NCBI GenBank assembly: GCA_902560025.1
Contig: CACEKL010000002.1
Span: 1-64,000 of the forward strand
Length of the DNA stretch: 64,000 bases
Direction of reading: 5' to 3'
Source: an uncultured Bacteroidota bacterium
Lineage (GTDB): Bacteria; Bacteroidota; Bacteroidia; Flavobacteriales; Flavobacteriaceae
The notes under the pieces are model-generated. The model did not search any database, was not told where the DNA came from, and worked only from the letters and a program-made list of their open reading frames with translations. Both the position numbers and the translations under genes were made by a program. Shown here piece after piece: positions 9,424 through 19,380 of the stretch; the first letter of the stretch is position 1, and the number at the start of each line of letters is the position of its first letter.

Positions 9424-9443
9424 TATTTATAGCAGTTATTCCA

Positions 9444-9451
9444 TAGTTTTG
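9444..9451 (+). promoter_or_regulatory. Bacteroidota -7 box before the DUF4271 gene
   Basis: The sequence TAGTTTTG matches TAnnTTTG and lies 8 nt before the ATG at 9460, in the 36-nt gap of a divergent gene pair. No -33 TTG was found at a suitable distance. Confidence 0.4.
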
Positions 9452-9459
9452 TTTAAAAT

Positions 9460-10143
9460 ATGATTCAAAATCAAGATATCACCAGTTTTTTTGTTCTATT
9501 TGTATTATTGGTATTTTCTTTATTCCAAATATTTCAAAGAGTAAAATTAGTTTATTTATTTAGAAGTTTTGGTTATCATTTTCGTAATATTCTATTACCA
9601 TATAATTCTGATGATCTTAGTATTTCAGGTTCAGGAACATCAGTAATTAACTATTTTCATTATTTCTATATATTCTTTTTTTTACTTATAAACGGTGTAA
9701 TTATTTCTTATTTCGGAGCCTGGTATGAAGGAGGAGACTTTAAGTCAAATAAATTAAGTTATGAATCATTCCTGAGTTATTTTCAATTTAGTTCACTCGT
9801 ATTAATTACTATTTTAATAAGATTTCTAGTAATCAGATTTGTTTTAGATCTATTTATAAACTCAAAGCTTAAGTTTTTATTTTATAAAAACTTTATTATA
9901 AACATTATTATTGGGTCATTACTGTTTCTTAATTTTGTTATATATAATTTAAATCCCTCCTACGAAGTCAATTATCTTTATATTATATTTTTAGTATTAT
10001 TTCTTCTACATTTTATTTTTCAAACAAAGAACTATTTAAGTTATTTTGTTAAACTTGAGGTCAAGGAGGTAATGTATTTTATTTTGTATCTTTGTGCCTT
10101 CAAACTAGCCCCTTGGATATGGTTATATTCTATAGGTTTATGA
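9460..10143 (+). CDS. DUF4271-family multi-spanning membrane protein
   Basis: The 227-residue protein is strongly hydrophobic, with about six or seven membrane helices between residues 10 and 225, and a low proportion of charged residues. Placement directly upstream of uroporphyrinogen-III synthase matches the Bacteroidota family DUF4271. The two genes are 13 nt apart and probably co-transcribed. Function is unknown; a link to heme synthesis or export rests only on gene neighbourhood. Confidence 0.7.
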   Translation: MIQNQDITSFFVLFVLLVFSLFQIFQRVKLVYLFRSFGYHFRNILLPYNSDDLSISGSGTSVINYFHYFYIFFFLLINGVIISYFGAWYEGGDFKSNKLSYESFLSYFQFSSLVLITILIRFLVIRFVLDLFINSKLKFLFYKNFIINIIIGSLLFLNFVIYNLNPSYEVNYLYIIFLVLFLLHFIFQTKNYLSYFVKLEVKEVMYFILYLCAFKLAPWIWLYSIGL

Positions 10144-10156
10144 AAACTAATTAAAT

Positions 10157-10891
10157 ATGAGTATTAAAACCGTTCTTATTTCTCAACCTGAACCTACTAA
10201 TGGTAACTCACCCTACTCAAAACTAGTTAGAAAGCATAAGATCAAGGTTGATTATAGGCCATTTATTCATGTTGAAGGCTTAACAGCAAAGGAGGTCAGA
10301 GCTCAAAAAATAGATTTCTCAAAATTTCAGAATATTGTTCTTACAAGCAGAAACGCTGTAGATCACTTTTTTAGAATTGCTGAAGAGATGAGATTTAAAG
10401 TTCCAGATCAGACAAAATATTTTTGTCAATCTGAGGCAGTAGCTTACTATTTGCAAAAATACGTAGTCTACAGGAAGCGTAAGATATATGTAGGTAATAA
10501 TAGTTTTAAAGATCTTGAGGCAACCTTTCTAAAATTTCATAGAGAAAAATTTTTAGTCCCAAGTTCTGGTAGTCTTAACCCAGATATAGTAAATACGCTT
10601 GATTCATTTGAAATTTCATGGGAAAGAGCACAGCTTTTTAAAACTGTAGTTTCAGATTTATCTGATTTAAGTGATGTTTACTATGATGTACTTGTTTTTT
10701 TTAGTCCACTAGGTATTGAATCTTTATTTGAAAATTTTCCTGATTTTAAACAGAATAAAACTCTTATTGCTGTCTATGGAAATACAACCGAAGAGGCAGC
10801 AATTGGAAAAAAACTTAGAATTGATATTAAGGCACCTACAGAAGTTGCACCTTCAATGGCAATGGCAATTGAAAGATATATAAAAGGTTAA
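10157..10891 (+). CDS. hemD: Uroporphyrinogen-III synthase
   Basis: The 244-residue protein fits the divergent HemD fold: ISQPEPTNGNSPYSKL at the N-terminus, the LTSRNAVDHFF segment near residue 61, and the late VFFSPLGIESLFEN and AVYGNTTEEAA segments. It cyclises hydroxymethylbilane with inversion of ring D in tetrapyrrole synthesis. HemD is poorly conserved, so the call rests on these segments and on the DUF4271 neighbour. Its stop overlaps the convergent peptidase stop by 4 nt. Confidence 0.85.
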   Translation: MSIKTVLISQPEPTNGNSPYSKLVRKHKIKVDYRPFIHVEGLTAKEVRAQKIDFSKFQNIVLTSRNAVDHFFRIAEEMRFKVPDQTKYFCQSEAVAYYLQKYVVYRKRKIYVGNNSFKDLEATFLKFHREKFLVPSSGSLNPDIVNTLDSFEISWERAQLFKTVVSDLSDLSDVYYDVLVFFSPLGIESLFENFPDFKQNKTLIAVYGNTTEEAAIGKKLRIDIKAPTEVAPSMAMAIERYIKG

Positions 10892-11598
10892 TTTCTTTTA
10901 CCAAACCTCATCCATAGATACACTAGGTTAGCAATTGATGCTAAAGCAGCAACAACATATGTACCAGCTGCCCAGTTAAGGGCTTCTTTAGATTGTACTA
11001 ATTCTCTTTGATTTACGATTCTTTTTCTTTCGAGCCAATAAATAGCTCTCTTACTAGCATCAAATTCAACAGGAAGAGTTACTAAACTAAATAATGTTCC
11101 AGAAGCAAAACCAAGAATTCCAATACTAACCGCAGTTTGACCTAGTATAGGAGATGTTTGCATTAAAATAATCCCTAAAAATAAGACCCACATAGCAAGA
11201 TTTGATGTAACACCTACCATTGGGACTAGTATAGTTCTCATTCTTAACCACTCATATCCTTTTGCATGTTGAACAGCATGGCCACATTCATGAGCAGCAA
11301 CAGCAGCAGCAGCAGCATTTCTTTCACTATAGACACTCTGACTGAGATTAACAGTCTTCTTTTGAGGGTTATAGTGATCTGTTAACTGGCCTTTTACTGA
11401 AATTACTTTGACATCATAGATGCCATGATCACTTAGCATTTTTTCAGCAATTTCTTTACCTGACAGATTTGCTGATAATGTTTGCTGAGAGAATTTTTTA
11501 AATTTTGATTTTAACTTGTTTGATACGTAGAAACTTAGTAACAAAAATGGTATAAAAATTAGGTAATAATTTAAATCGCCATAGAAAAGAATATCCAT
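10888..11598 (-). CDS. YugP-family zinc metallopeptidase (membrane)
   Basis: The 236-residue protein has an N-terminal membrane helix, the zinc motif HECGH in AAHECGHAVQHA near residue 103, and further helices at about 120-145, 150-172 and 205-228. This matches the YugP/PF04298 family of membrane-anchored zinc peptidases. The N-terminal segment with SGKEIAEKML and VKGQLTDHYNP is typical of the family. Substrates are unknown. It follows the SemiSWEET gene after a 52-nt AT-rich spacer. Confidence 0.85.
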   Translation of the reverse strand: MDILFYGDLNYYLIFIPFLLLSFYVSNKLKSKFKKFSQQTLSANLSGKEIAEKMLSDHGIYDVKVISVKGQLTDHYNPQKKTVNLSQSVYSERNAAAAAVAAHECGHAVQHAKGYEWLRMRTILVPMVGVTSNLAMWVLFLGIILMQTSPILGQTAVSIGILGFASGTLFSLVTLPVEFDASKRAIYWLERKRIVNQRELVQSKEALNWAAGTYVVAALASIANLVYLWMRFGKRN

Positions 11599-11650
11599 AA
11601 ATCTATTTTTTTATAAAATTAAATAAACAGTTTAATTGAAAAAAAAATTA

Positions 11651-11908
11651 TCAATTTTTTAACTTAAAAATAATAACAAAGAGTTGTAAAATTGCAGTAA
11701 CACTATTAGCTACTATAATTGCAATACTACCTATTAAAATCCCATATACTAACCAAAGCAAGACACCAACAAACATTATCAAATACATCGTAAGAGAAAC
11801 ACCCTGAGCTTTCTTTTCTTTATAAATTTTATAAACTTGCGGGATGAATGCTGAAGTTGTAAGAATTGCAGCTATAATTCCAATTGATTCATGAAATGGA
11901 TCTATCAT
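11651..11908 (-). CDS. SemiSWEET sugar transporter
   Basis: The 85-residue protein has three membrane helices and the half-SWEET signature: an N-terminal TTSAFIPQVYKIYK segment with the PQ motif and the later SLTMYLIMFVGVLLW. SemiSWEETs dimerise to carry sugars down their gradient across the inner membrane. The ATG overlaps the leuS stop as ATGA, so translation is likely coupled to leuS, though no functional link is obvious. Confidence 0.88.
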   Translation of the reverse strand: MIDPFHESIGIIAAILTTSAFIPQVYKIYKEKKAQGVSLTMYLIMFVGVLLWLVYGILIGSIAIIVANSVTAILQLFVIIFKLKN

Positions 11909-14715
11909 ACAACTATATTAATGATTTTACCGGGGACTACAATAACTTTCTTTGGTCTTGTATTGTTTAAGATTGATATTGTTTTCTCATTGGACAAGAC
12001 AATTTTTTCAATTTCATTAGCATCTAATTCCAAAGATAAGTTTATGGTAAATTTTGTTTTCCCGTTAAAAGAAACTGGATAATTCTTTTCAGATTCAATT
12101 AAGTATTTTTTGTCAAATTCAGGGTATTTTTCATCAATTATTGATTTTGTATTTCCAATTTGACTCCAAAGTTCCTCAGCAAAATGAGGAGCGAAAGGAG
12201 AAATTAAAACAAGTAATTGCTCTAGTATTAACCTGTTGTTACATTTTAATGCACTAAGTTCATTTATACAAATCATAAATGAACTTATACATGTATTTAA
12301 ACTGAGCTTTTCAATGTCTTCAGTAATCTTTTTTATTGTTTTATGTAGTGATTTTAAAGATTCTTCGGATGGCATATCTTCAGTTAAAGTTAATTTGTCA
12401 CCTTCAAAGAAAAGATTCCAAAACTTTTTCAAAAAAGAATAAACTCCAGAAATACCTCTTGTGTCCCAGGGTTTGGACTGTTCAATTGGCCCTAAGAACA
12501 TTTCATACATCCTTAATGTGTCTGCTCCATATTGATCACATATTTCATCAGGATTAACAACATTAAACTTTGATTTAGACATTTTTTCTTGCTCTCTAAT
12601 ACATTCAAATTTTCCATTATCAAAATTGAAAGAAGCATTATTAAAATCTTTATCTTCTTTTTTTAAACCATCTATGTCAACTTCGTCTTCTCCATTTACA
12701 TATTTTATATCTATTCTAACTCTATCAAAATCTATATTATTTATTAAATTCTTTGAGAAATATTCTGAAGTACCTGACTTACGATAAATAAATGCAGAGT
12801 TTCCAAGAATCATTCCTTGGTTAACAAGTTTTTTAGCATATTCATCTTTTTGGAGAAAATCTAGATCAAATAAAAATTTTTGATAAAATCTTGAATAAAG
12901 TAGATGTCCGGTAGCATGTTCACTTCCTCCAAAGTAAACATCAACATCAGACCAATAAGATTGAGAATCGTTAGAAATAAATTTTTTATCATTTTTAGGA
13001 TCCATATATCTATAGAAATACCAAGAACTTCCGGCCCAACCAGGCATAGTATTAAGTTCTAATGGAAAAACATTTACATTATCAATCATACTATTAAGAG
13101 TCACTTTCTTATTTTTTTCATCCCATGCCCATTCATTAGAATTGCCTAGGGGCGAATCACCATTTTTTGTTGGTAAAAAATTATCTACTTCAGGAAGGTT
13201 TAATGGAAGACAGGTTTCTTCAATATTTATTGGTATATCATTCTTATAATAAATAGGAATAGGCTCACCCCAATATCTCTGTCTACTAAAAATAGCATCT
13301 CTTAGTTTGTATTGTATTTTTGATTTTCCAATTTTTTTATCTTCAATTTTACTAATTATAATCTCTAATGAAGTTTCATAATCATGACCATTAAGAAATT
13401 CAGAGTTAATTAATTTAAATCCTGTCTTTTCAGAAAAAGCAGATTTTGTAATATCAATCTGATCAAAAATATTTGGAATATCTATTTTAAACTTTTTTGC
13501 AAAGTCAAAATCTCTTTGATCTCCAGCCGGAACCCCCATTACTGCTCCAGTTCCATAACTTGCCAGCACATAATCCGAAGTCCATATTGGAATTTTCTTA
13601 CCAGAAAATGGATGGATTGCAAAAGATCCAGTAAATACACCTGATACAGTTTTAACATCTGATAGCCTATCTCTTTCAGACTTTACTGATACCTCTTTTA
13701 TATAATTTTCTATTTCACTTATATTTTTTGAGGATGAGATATTGTGTAAGTCTTTATACTCAGGTGCAACAGTTAAAAATGAAACTCCAAAAATAGTGTC
13801 AGGTCTAGTTGTAAAGACTTCAATTTTTTTATCTGAGTTTTCAACTTCGAATTTTAATGAAACACCTTTTGATTTTCCAATCCAGTTTCTTTGCATCTCT
13901 TTTAATGGTTCTGGCCAGTCAATTTTATTTAAGTCTTCTAAAAGTCTGTCTGAATATTTACTTATTCTTAGACACCAATGTTTAACTTTTCTTTTTGTTA
14001 CAGGATATCCACCTCTTTCACTTACTCCATTAATAATCTCGTCATTAGCCAGCACAGTTCCCAATTCTTCACACCAATTAACCTCTCCATCAGTAATATA
14101 GGCTAATCTAAAATTCATCAAAATATCTGATTTAATTTTATCATTAAAATTCTTCCATTCTTTATTTGAAAATGAATAGTCTAGTTTTTCTAACTCATTT
14201 TTATATAAATCATCCCCATCTTTTTCAAAGGAACTAATCAACTCATTAATGTGCTTTGCTTTATTTTCAATCTTACAATAGAAGGAATTAAACATTAATG
14301 TAAAAATCCATTGTGTCCATTTATAGTAATCAGGATCAGAAGTTCTTATTTCTCTTGACCAATCAAACGAAAAACCTATTCTATCAAGCTGCCTTCTATA
14401 CATATCAATATTTTCTTGGGTTGTTTTTTTAGGATGCTGACCTGTTTTTATTGCATATTGCTCTGCTGGCAAACCAAATGAATCATAGCCTTGGGGATGG
14501 AGTACATTAAAACCTTTATGTCTCTTATATCTTGAAAAAATATCACTTGCAATATATCCGAGAGGATGTCCTACATGTAGACCAGCCCCAGAAGGATAAG
14601 GGAACATGTCTAAAATATAGTATTTTGGTTTTTCAGAAATGCTTACTTGAAAAGTTTTATTATCTCTCCAATATTTCTGCCATTTTTTTTCTATTTCTAG
14701 AAAATTGTATTTCAC
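11905..14715 (-). CDS. leuS: Leucyl-tRNA synthetase
   Basis: The 936-residue class I synthetase charges tRNA-Leu. The HIGH-type motif is present in YPSGAGLHVGHPLGY near residue 40, the editing domain has the conserved TRPDTIFG segment, and the KMSKS loop is exact in EKMSKSKFN. Flavobacterial LeuS proteins carry extra segments and are of about this length. The start codon is GTG (GTG AAA TAC AAT), chosen because MKYNFLEIEKKWQ is the family's normal N-terminus and no ATG is near. Confidence 0.96.
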   Translation of the reverse strand: MKYNFLEIEKKWQKYWRDNKTFQVSISEKPKYYILDMFPYPSGAGLHVGHPLGYIASDIFSRYKRHKGFNVLHPQGYDSFGLPAEQYAIKTGQHPKKTTQENIDMYRRQLDRIGFSFDWSREIRTSDPDYYKWTQWIFTLMFNSFYCKIENKAKHINELISSFEKDGDDLYKNELEKLDYSFSNKEWKNFNDKIKSDILMNFRLAYITDGEVNWCEELGTVLANDEIINGVSERGGYPVTKRKVKHWCLRISKYSDRLLEDLNKIDWPEPLKEMQRNWIGKSKGVSLKFEVENSDKKIEVFTTRPDTIFGVSFLTVAPEYKDLHNISSSKNISEIENYIKEVSVKSERDRLSDVKTVSGVFTGSFAIHPFSGKKIPIWTSDYVLASYGTGAVMGVPAGDQRDFDFAKKFKIDIPNIFDQIDITKSAFSEKTGFKLINSEFLNGHDYETSLEIIISKIEDKKIGKSKIQYKLRDAIFSRQRYWGEPIPIYYKNDIPINIEETCLPLNLPEVDNFLPTKNGDSPLGNSNEWAWDEKNKKVTLNSMIDNVNVFPLELNTMPGWAGSSWYFYRYMDPKNDKKFISNDSQSYWSDVDVYFGGSEHATGHLLYSRFYQKFLFDLDFLQKDEYAKKLVNQGMILGNSAFIYRKSGTSEYFSKNLINNIDFDRVRIDIKYVNGEDEVDIDGLKKEDKDFNNASFNFDNGKFECIREQEKMSKSKFNVVNPDEICDQYGADTLRMYEMFLGPIEQSKPWDTRGISGVYSFLKKFWNLFFEGDKLTLTEDMPSEESLKSLHKTIKKITEDIEKLSLNTCISSFMICINELSALKCNNRLILEQLLVLISPFAPHFAEELWSQIGNTKSIIDEKYPEFDKKYLIESEKNYPVSFNGKTKFTINLSLELDANEIEKIVLSNEKTISILNNTRPKKVIVVPGKIINIVV

Positions 14716-14803
14716 TGAAAATATTTTTTACAAAGGAAGAACTTATTTAAATAACATAAAAATTAATTTATTATTTGTTTAGTACTTTTATAATACTTAT
14801 AAA

Positions 14804-15670
14804 ATGGACTTTAAAAATTCTTATCAAAGAAAAAAGGCAACAAATAATCTAATATCATTATTTGTTATTAATACTATAGTATTATTTTTTCTATCAATAG
14901 CTTTATTTACTTACCTAAAATCATCTTCAATAGAAAACTATTTTAAGGAAAATGTGACAGTTAATATTTATCTAAAAAATTCATCTAGAGATAATGATGT
15001 TAAGCAAATTAATAAGTTTTTAAATTTAAATGAGAATGTAAAATCCATTGAATTTATATCAAAAGAAGATGCAGCAGAATTGTTTGCAAATGAAATTGGT
15101 GAAGAATTTGTTGGTTTTTTAGGTTATAATCCACTTCTAGATCTAATTTCAGTAAGGCTTTTTGGAGATAAGATTGATATATATAATATTGAAGAATTTA
15201 TAGAGAGCCTTGATAATTTTGAATTTATTGAAGAAGTTGAATATGATAAACCATTAGTTGAATCTCTAGTGAATAATTTTGAGAGAATTGGAGTATTGAT
15301 CATTATTATAAGTGTTTTATTTTTTATTACAAGCTTTATATTAATTAATAATTCTATTAAGATTTCAATATATTCCAAGAGAGATACAATAAAAACAATG
15401 CAACTTGTTGGAGCTACTAAAAGTTTTATTAGAAGACCTTTTATTGCAAGTTATGTTAGGATAGGGTTTTACTCATCGATCGTCTCACTTATATTACTAT
15501 TTACTTCATTGTTTCAGGCTAGTTTTGAATTAGATGAAATTGATTTTTTTTCAAATACTAAAGACATTATGATTTTAGTTTCATTCATAATTTTATTTGG
15601 AATATTTACGTCATATATTAGCTCTTACTTTATGACTCAGAAATATCTTAAATTAAAAATATCTAGATAG
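14804..15670 (+). CDS. ftsX: Cell division protein FtsX
   Basis: The 288-residue permease-like protein has one N-terminal membrane helix (about residues 21-41), a periplasmic domain with the VNIYLKNSSRDND segment, and three C-terminal helices starting near residue 165. This is the FtsX topology. With the ATPase FtsE, which is not in this window, it controls septal peptidoglycan hydrolysis. It begins a plus-strand run with DUF3098, truB, pyrH and frr. The 88-nt divergent gap to leuS holds its promoter region. Confidence 0.9.
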   Translation: MDFKNSYQRKKATNNLISLFVINTIVLFFLSIALFTYLKSSSIENYFKENVTVNIYLKNSSRDNDVKQINKFLNLNENVKSIEFISKEDAAELFANEIGEEFVGFLGYNPLLDLISVRLFGDKIDIYNIEEFIESLDNFEFIEEVEYDKPLVESLVNNFERIGVLIIIISVLFFITSFILINNSIKISIYSKRDTIKTMQLVGATKSFIRRPFIASYVRIGFYSSIVSLILLFTSLFQASFELDEIDFFSNTKDIMILVSFIILFGIFTSYISSYFMTQKYLKLKISR

Positions 15671-15675
15671 CATTG

Positions 15676-15903
15676 ATGAAAAAGAAAGATTTTTTATTTA
15701 ATAAGAATAGATATCGCATACTTATTGTATCACTATTAGTAATTGGTATTGGTTTCCTTCTTATGTCAGGAGGAGCATCAGATGATCCCGAAATATTTAG
15801 TGATGAAATTTATAATTTTAGAAGGATTAGACTTGCACCCCTAATTGTAATTATAGGTTTTACTCTTTGCATTTTTACAATTCTTAAAAAGTCTAAAAAT
15901 TAA
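15676..15903 (+). CDS. DUF3098-family small membrane protein
   Basis: The protein has 75 residues from the ATG at 15676; a TTG three bases earlier is possible but less likely. Two membrane helices at about residues 14-32 and 52-69 flank a short polar loop containing SGGASDDPE. Position directly after ftsX is the usual one for DUF3098 in Flavobacteriia. It may act with FtsX in division, which is only a neighbourhood inference. The uppP gene that I expect next in many relatives is absent here. Confidence 0.75.
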   Translation: MKKKDFLFNKNRYRILIVSLLVIGIGFLLMSGGASDDPEIFSDEIYNFRRIRLAPLIVIIGFTLCIFTILKKSKN

Positions 15904-15909
15904 TATACA

Positions 15910-16599
15910 ATGTTAAATGACTTCCTAGAGTCTGTATCACAAGATGATATAATAAATGGTAAGATAATTTTAATTGACAAACCAATTGAATGGACCTCAT
16001 TTGATGTTGTTAAATATATTCGCAAAAGCTTACAAGCAAGACTAAAAGTCAAAAAAATTAAAGTTGGACATGCAGGTACACTTGACCCCCTTGCTACTGG
16101 CCTCTTAATTATATGTATTGGAAAAGAGACAAAAAATATCTCTAAATATCAGGACCTATCAAAAAAATATACTGGTATAATTAAATTGGGTGAAACAACT
16201 CCTTCATATGACAGAGAAACAGAAATAAATGGAACATACGATTATAATCATGTTGATGAAAATAAAGTTTTAAAAATTTCAAAAACATTTATAGGCAAAC
16301 AGAAACAATTACCTCCAATTTATTCTGCTCTAAAAAAAGATGGTAAAAGAATGTACAAATATGCTAGAGAAAAAATTGAAATTGAAATTGAACAAAGAGA
16401 AATTGAAATTTATGATTTTGAAATATTAAATTTCTCTGCACCCTATATTGAGTTCGTCATTAAATGTTCTAAGGGTACCTATATTAGATCTATTGCTAAC
16501 GATTATGGACAAAAACTTAATTCAGGATCACATCTTTATGAATTAAAGAGAATTAGTATTGGGGATTTTTCTATTAGTGACGCTCTGAGATTTAAATAA
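15910..16599 (+). CDS. truB: tRNA pseudouridine(55) synthase TruB
   Basis: The 229-residue protein makes pseudouridine 55 in the T-loop of tRNAs. The catalytic segment KVGHAGTLDPLATGLL has the nucleophilic Asp at residue 59, and the later YSALKKDGKRMYKYAR and KGTYIRSIANDYG segments are also typical. The C-terminal PUA domain of E. coli TruB is missing, which fits the shorter Bacteroidota form. It starts 6 nt after the DUF3098 stop. Confidence 0.94.
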   Translation: MLNDFLESVSQDDIINGKIILIDKPIEWTSFDVVKYIRKSLQARLKVKKIKVGHAGTLDPLATGLLIICIGKETKNISKYQDLSKKYTGIIKLGETTPSYDRETEINGTYDYNHVDENKVLKISKTFIGKQKQLPPIYSALKKDGKRMYKYAREKIEIEIEQREIEIYDFEILNFSAPYIEFVIKCSKGTYIRSIANDYGQKLNSGSHLYELKRISIGDFSISDALRFK

Positions 16600-16616
16600 A
16601 TTTGAAACATTATAAT

Positions 16617-16624
16617 TATATTTG
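16617..16624 (+). promoter_or_regulatory. Bacteroidota -7 box before pyrH
   Basis: TATATTTG matches TAnnTTTG exactly, 15 nt before the pyrH ATG. A TTTG at 16601-16604 lies only 12 nt upstream, closer than the usual -33 spacing, so the full promoter is not certain. Confidence 0.45.
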
Positions 16625-16639
16625 CATAATCCCTAAGAG

Positions 16640-17347
16640 ATGAAATACAATCGAATTTTGCTAAAATTAAGTGGTGAAGCATTATTAGGAAAAAATTCTT
16701 ATGGAATAGATAATGACAGGCTTGTTGTTTATGCAGAAGAAATCAAGGAAATTCATAAGCAAGGAGTTGAGATTGCTATTGTAATTGGTGGTGGCAATAT
16801 TTTTAGAGGATTAAGTGGTTCGAAAGATGGAATTGATAGAGTTCAGGCAGATTATATGGGAATGCTTGCAACAGTAATTAATGGATTAGCTCTTCAGAAT
16901 GCTTTAGAGAATATAGATATTCCAACAAGACTTCAATCTGCGATAAAAATGGAATCAATAGCAGAACCTTTTATAAAAAGAAAAGCAACTAGACATTTAG
17001 AGAAGGGCAGAGTTGTAATTTTTGCATCTGGAACAGGCAATCCATATTTTACAACTGATTCTGCAGCAGTTTTAAGAGCAATTGAGATTAATGCTGATGT
17101 TATTTTAAAAGGAACTAGAGTTGATGGTATTTATAATGAAGATCCCGAAAAGAACAAAGGAGCTATTAAATTTGATGATATATCTTTTGAAGAAACTATT
17201 CGTAAAGGATTAAAAATTATGGATACTACTGCTTTTACATTAAGTAAAGAAAATAAACTTCCAATAATAGTTTTTGATATGAACACAAAAGGCAACTTGA
17301 CTAAAGTTATTATGGGAGAAAAAATAGGAACAAAAGTTTCTAGTTAA
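16640..17347 (+). CDS. pyrH: UMP kinase
   Basis: The 235-residue amino-acid-kinase-fold protein phosphorylates UMP to UDP. Typical segments are [11 protein letters not shown] at the N-terminus, [11 protein letters not shown] near residue 50, and [16 protein letters not shown] near residue 137. It sits directly before frr, the widely conserved bacterial pairing (10-nt gap). Confidence 0.97.
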   Translation: MKYNRILLKLSGEALLGKNSYGIDNDRLVVYAEEIKEIHKQGVEIAIVIGGGNIFRGLSGSKDGIDRVQADYMGMLATVINGLALQNALENIDIPTRLQSAIKMESIAEPFIKRKATRHLEKGRVVIFASGTGNPYFTTDSAAVLRAIEINADVILKGTRVDGIYNEDPEKNKGAIKFDDISFEETIRKGLKIMDTTAFTLSKENKLPIIVFDMNTKGNLTKVIMGEKIGTKVSS

Positions 17348-17357
17348 ATCAGGTATT

Positions 17358-17909
17358 ATGGAAAACAACCAAGAAATAATAGAAAATGCAGAGTTAAATA
17401 TGATGGCGGCTATTGGTCATTTAGAAACCGAACTAGCAAAAATTAGAGCCGGTAAGGCAAATCCTGTAATGTTAAAAGGTATTTCAGTTGAATATTATGG
17501 TAATTTAACTCCTTTAAATCAGGTTGCTTCTGTTAGTACACCAAATGCTCAAACTATAAGTATTCAGCCATGGGAAAAGTCAATAATTGATGAAATTGAA
17601 AAAAGTATAATTGATTCAAATCTTGGATTTAACCCTGTTAATAATGGGGAGTCTATTTTAATTAATATTCCTCCTCTAACAGAAGAAAGAAGAATTGAAC
17701 TAACAAAATTTGCAAAATCTGAATCTGAATCTGCAAAAGTGAGTATTCGAAATGCAAGAAAAGATGCAAATAATAAAATAAAAGCTCTAGAAATCTCTGA
17801 TGACTTAAAATCCAATCTAGAAGTAGATTCTCAAGATCTTACTGATAAATATATAAAGAAGGTAGAGGAAATGTTCACTTCAAAAGAGAAAGACATTCTA
17901 ACTGTGTGA
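17358..17909 (+). CDS. frr: Ribosome recycling factor
   Basis: The 183-residue protein splits terminated ribosomes together with EF-G. Family segments LAKIRAGKANP near residue 27, QTISIQPWEKS near 67 and the C-terminal helix bundle with IRNARKDANNKIK are visible. Length is standard. The pyrH-frr order is conserved, and asnS follows at once. Confidence 0.97.
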   Translation: MENNQEIIENAELNMMAAIGHLETELAKIRAGKANPVMLKGISVEYYGNLTPLNQVASVSTPNAQTISIQPWEKSIIDEIEKSIIDSNLGFNPVNNGESILINIPPLTEERRIELTKFAKSESESAKVSIRNARKDANNKIKALEISDDLKSNLEVDSQDLTDKYIKKVEEMFTSKEKDILTV

Positions 17910-17911
17910 AA

Positions 17912-19336
17912 ATGAATCTATCTAAAGTCCAAGAAATATATGATTCTCCATCAATTGACAGCGAAATTAACCTAGGTGGATGGGTAAGAGCTTTTAGAGC
18001 CAATAAATTTATCGAATTAAATGATGGGTCTACAATTAAAAATATTCAATGTGTAATTAATGATGGTATAATAGATGAAGATATTATCAAAAGAATTAGT
18101 GTTGGATGTTCATTAATAATTACTGGTATATTAGTTAATAGCATTGGTAAAGGTCAAAGTTTTGAAATTAATGTTTCAAACATTAAGCTATTGGGTGAAT
18201 CAGATCCCGAGAAATATCCAATTCAGCCCAAGAAACACAGTTTTGAGTTTTTAAGGGAACAAGCTCATCTTAGAATACGAACTTCGACATTTAGCTCTGT
18301 AATGAGAATAAGATCAAAATTAGCTTTTAGTATTCATGATTATTTTAATAAAAATGGTTTCAATTATATACATACTCCAATTATAACATCAAGTGATGCT
18401 GAGGGAGCTGGAGAAATGTTTAAGGTAACCACATTAGGAAAAGAGGATCTGGCAAAAAAAGATACTGACTATTCAGATGATTTTTTTGGTAAAAAAACTA
18501 GCCTTACTGTCTCAGGCCAGCTAGAAGCAGAAACATATGCTCTTGGCTTAGGTAATGTTTATACATTTGGGCCAACTTTTAGAGCAGAAAATTCCAATAC
18601 TTCCAGACATGCTTCAGAATTTTGGATGATAGAACCAGAGATGGCCTTTTATGACCTAAATGATAATATGGACCTAGCTGAATCATTTGTAAAGCATATT
18701 CTCGAATATATTTTAAATGAGTGTGAGGAGGATTTAATATTTCTTGAAGAGAGACTTTTAAAAGAGGAAAGTCAAAAGCCACAAATTGAGAGAAGTGATT
18801 TAAGCCTCATTGAGAAAATTAAGTTCACTGTAAATAACGAATTTACTCGTATTTCATACACTGAGGGATTTGAAATACTAAAAAACTCCAATTATAACAA
18901 AAAGAAAAAGTTTAAATTCCTACTAGATGAATGGGGTTCTGATCTTCAAAGTGAGCATGAGAGATTTCTAGTTGAAAAGCATTTTAAGTCTCCTGTAATT
19001 ATTTATGATTATCCTTCAAAAATTAAAGCGTTTTATATGAGGTTAAATGATGATGATAAAACAGTTAGAGCAATGGATGTTTTATTTCCAGGTATTGGTG
19101 AAATAATAGGAGGTTCTCAAAGAGAAGAAAGACTAGATGTACTCAAAAAAAGAATGACTGAAATGGGTATTGATGAGAAGGAATTATGGTGGTATCTAGA
19201 TCTAAGAAAATATGGGACTGTTCCTCACAGTGGGTTTGGACTAGGATTTGAAAGAATGGTAATGTTTTGTACTGGTATGTCAAACATTAGAGATGTAATT
19301 CCTTATCCAAGAACACCAAAAAACGCATCTTTTTAA
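17912..19336 (+). CDS. asnS: Asparaginyl-tRNA synthetase
   Basis: The class II synthetase charges tRNA-Asn. An N-terminal OB-fold anticodon-binding domain (GGWVRAFRANKF) is followed by the catalytic core with motif 2 (FGPTFRAENSNTSRH) and motif 3 (GFGLGFERMV). I place the start at the ATG at 17912 (474 residues). A GTG at 17906 overlaps the frr stop and would add two residues. The protein is of normal AsnS length. Confidence 0.95.
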   Translation: MNLSKVQEIYDSPSIDSEINLGGWVRAFRANKFIELNDGSTIKNIQCVINDGIIDEDIIKRISVGCSLIITGILVNSIGKGQSFEINVSNIKLLGESDPEKYPIQPKKHSFEFLREQAHLRIRTSTFSSVMRIRSKLAFSIHDYFNKNGFNYIHTPIITSSDAEGAGEMFKVTTLGKEDLAKKDTDYSDDFFGKKTSLTVSGQLEAETYALGLGNVYTFGPTFRAENSNTSRHASEFWMIEPEMAFYDLNDNMDLAESFVKHILEYILNECEEDLIFLEERLLKEESQKPQIERSDLSLIEKIKFTVNNEFTRISYTEGFEILKNSNYNKKKKFKFLLDEWGSDLQSEHERFLVEKHFKSPVIIYDYPSKIKAFYMRLNDDDKTVRAMDVLFPGIGEIIGGSQREERLDVLKKRMTEMGIDEKELWWYLDLRKYGTVPHSGFGLGFERMVMFCTGMSNIRDVIPYPRTPKNASF

Positions 19337-19363
19337 TTGAAATTAATTCTTTTCTTAATTTTG
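19337..19363 (+). promoter_or_regulatory. Likely rpoN promoter (TTG-N16-TAATTTTG)
   Basis: TTG at 19337-19339 is followed after 16 nt by TAATTTTG at 19356-19363, close to the Bacteroidota consensus TTG-N17-23-TAnnTTTG. It ends 17 nt before the rpoN ATG and fills the short gap after asnS. Confidence 0.55.
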
Positions 19364-19380
19364 TTTAAGTATTAATAAAT

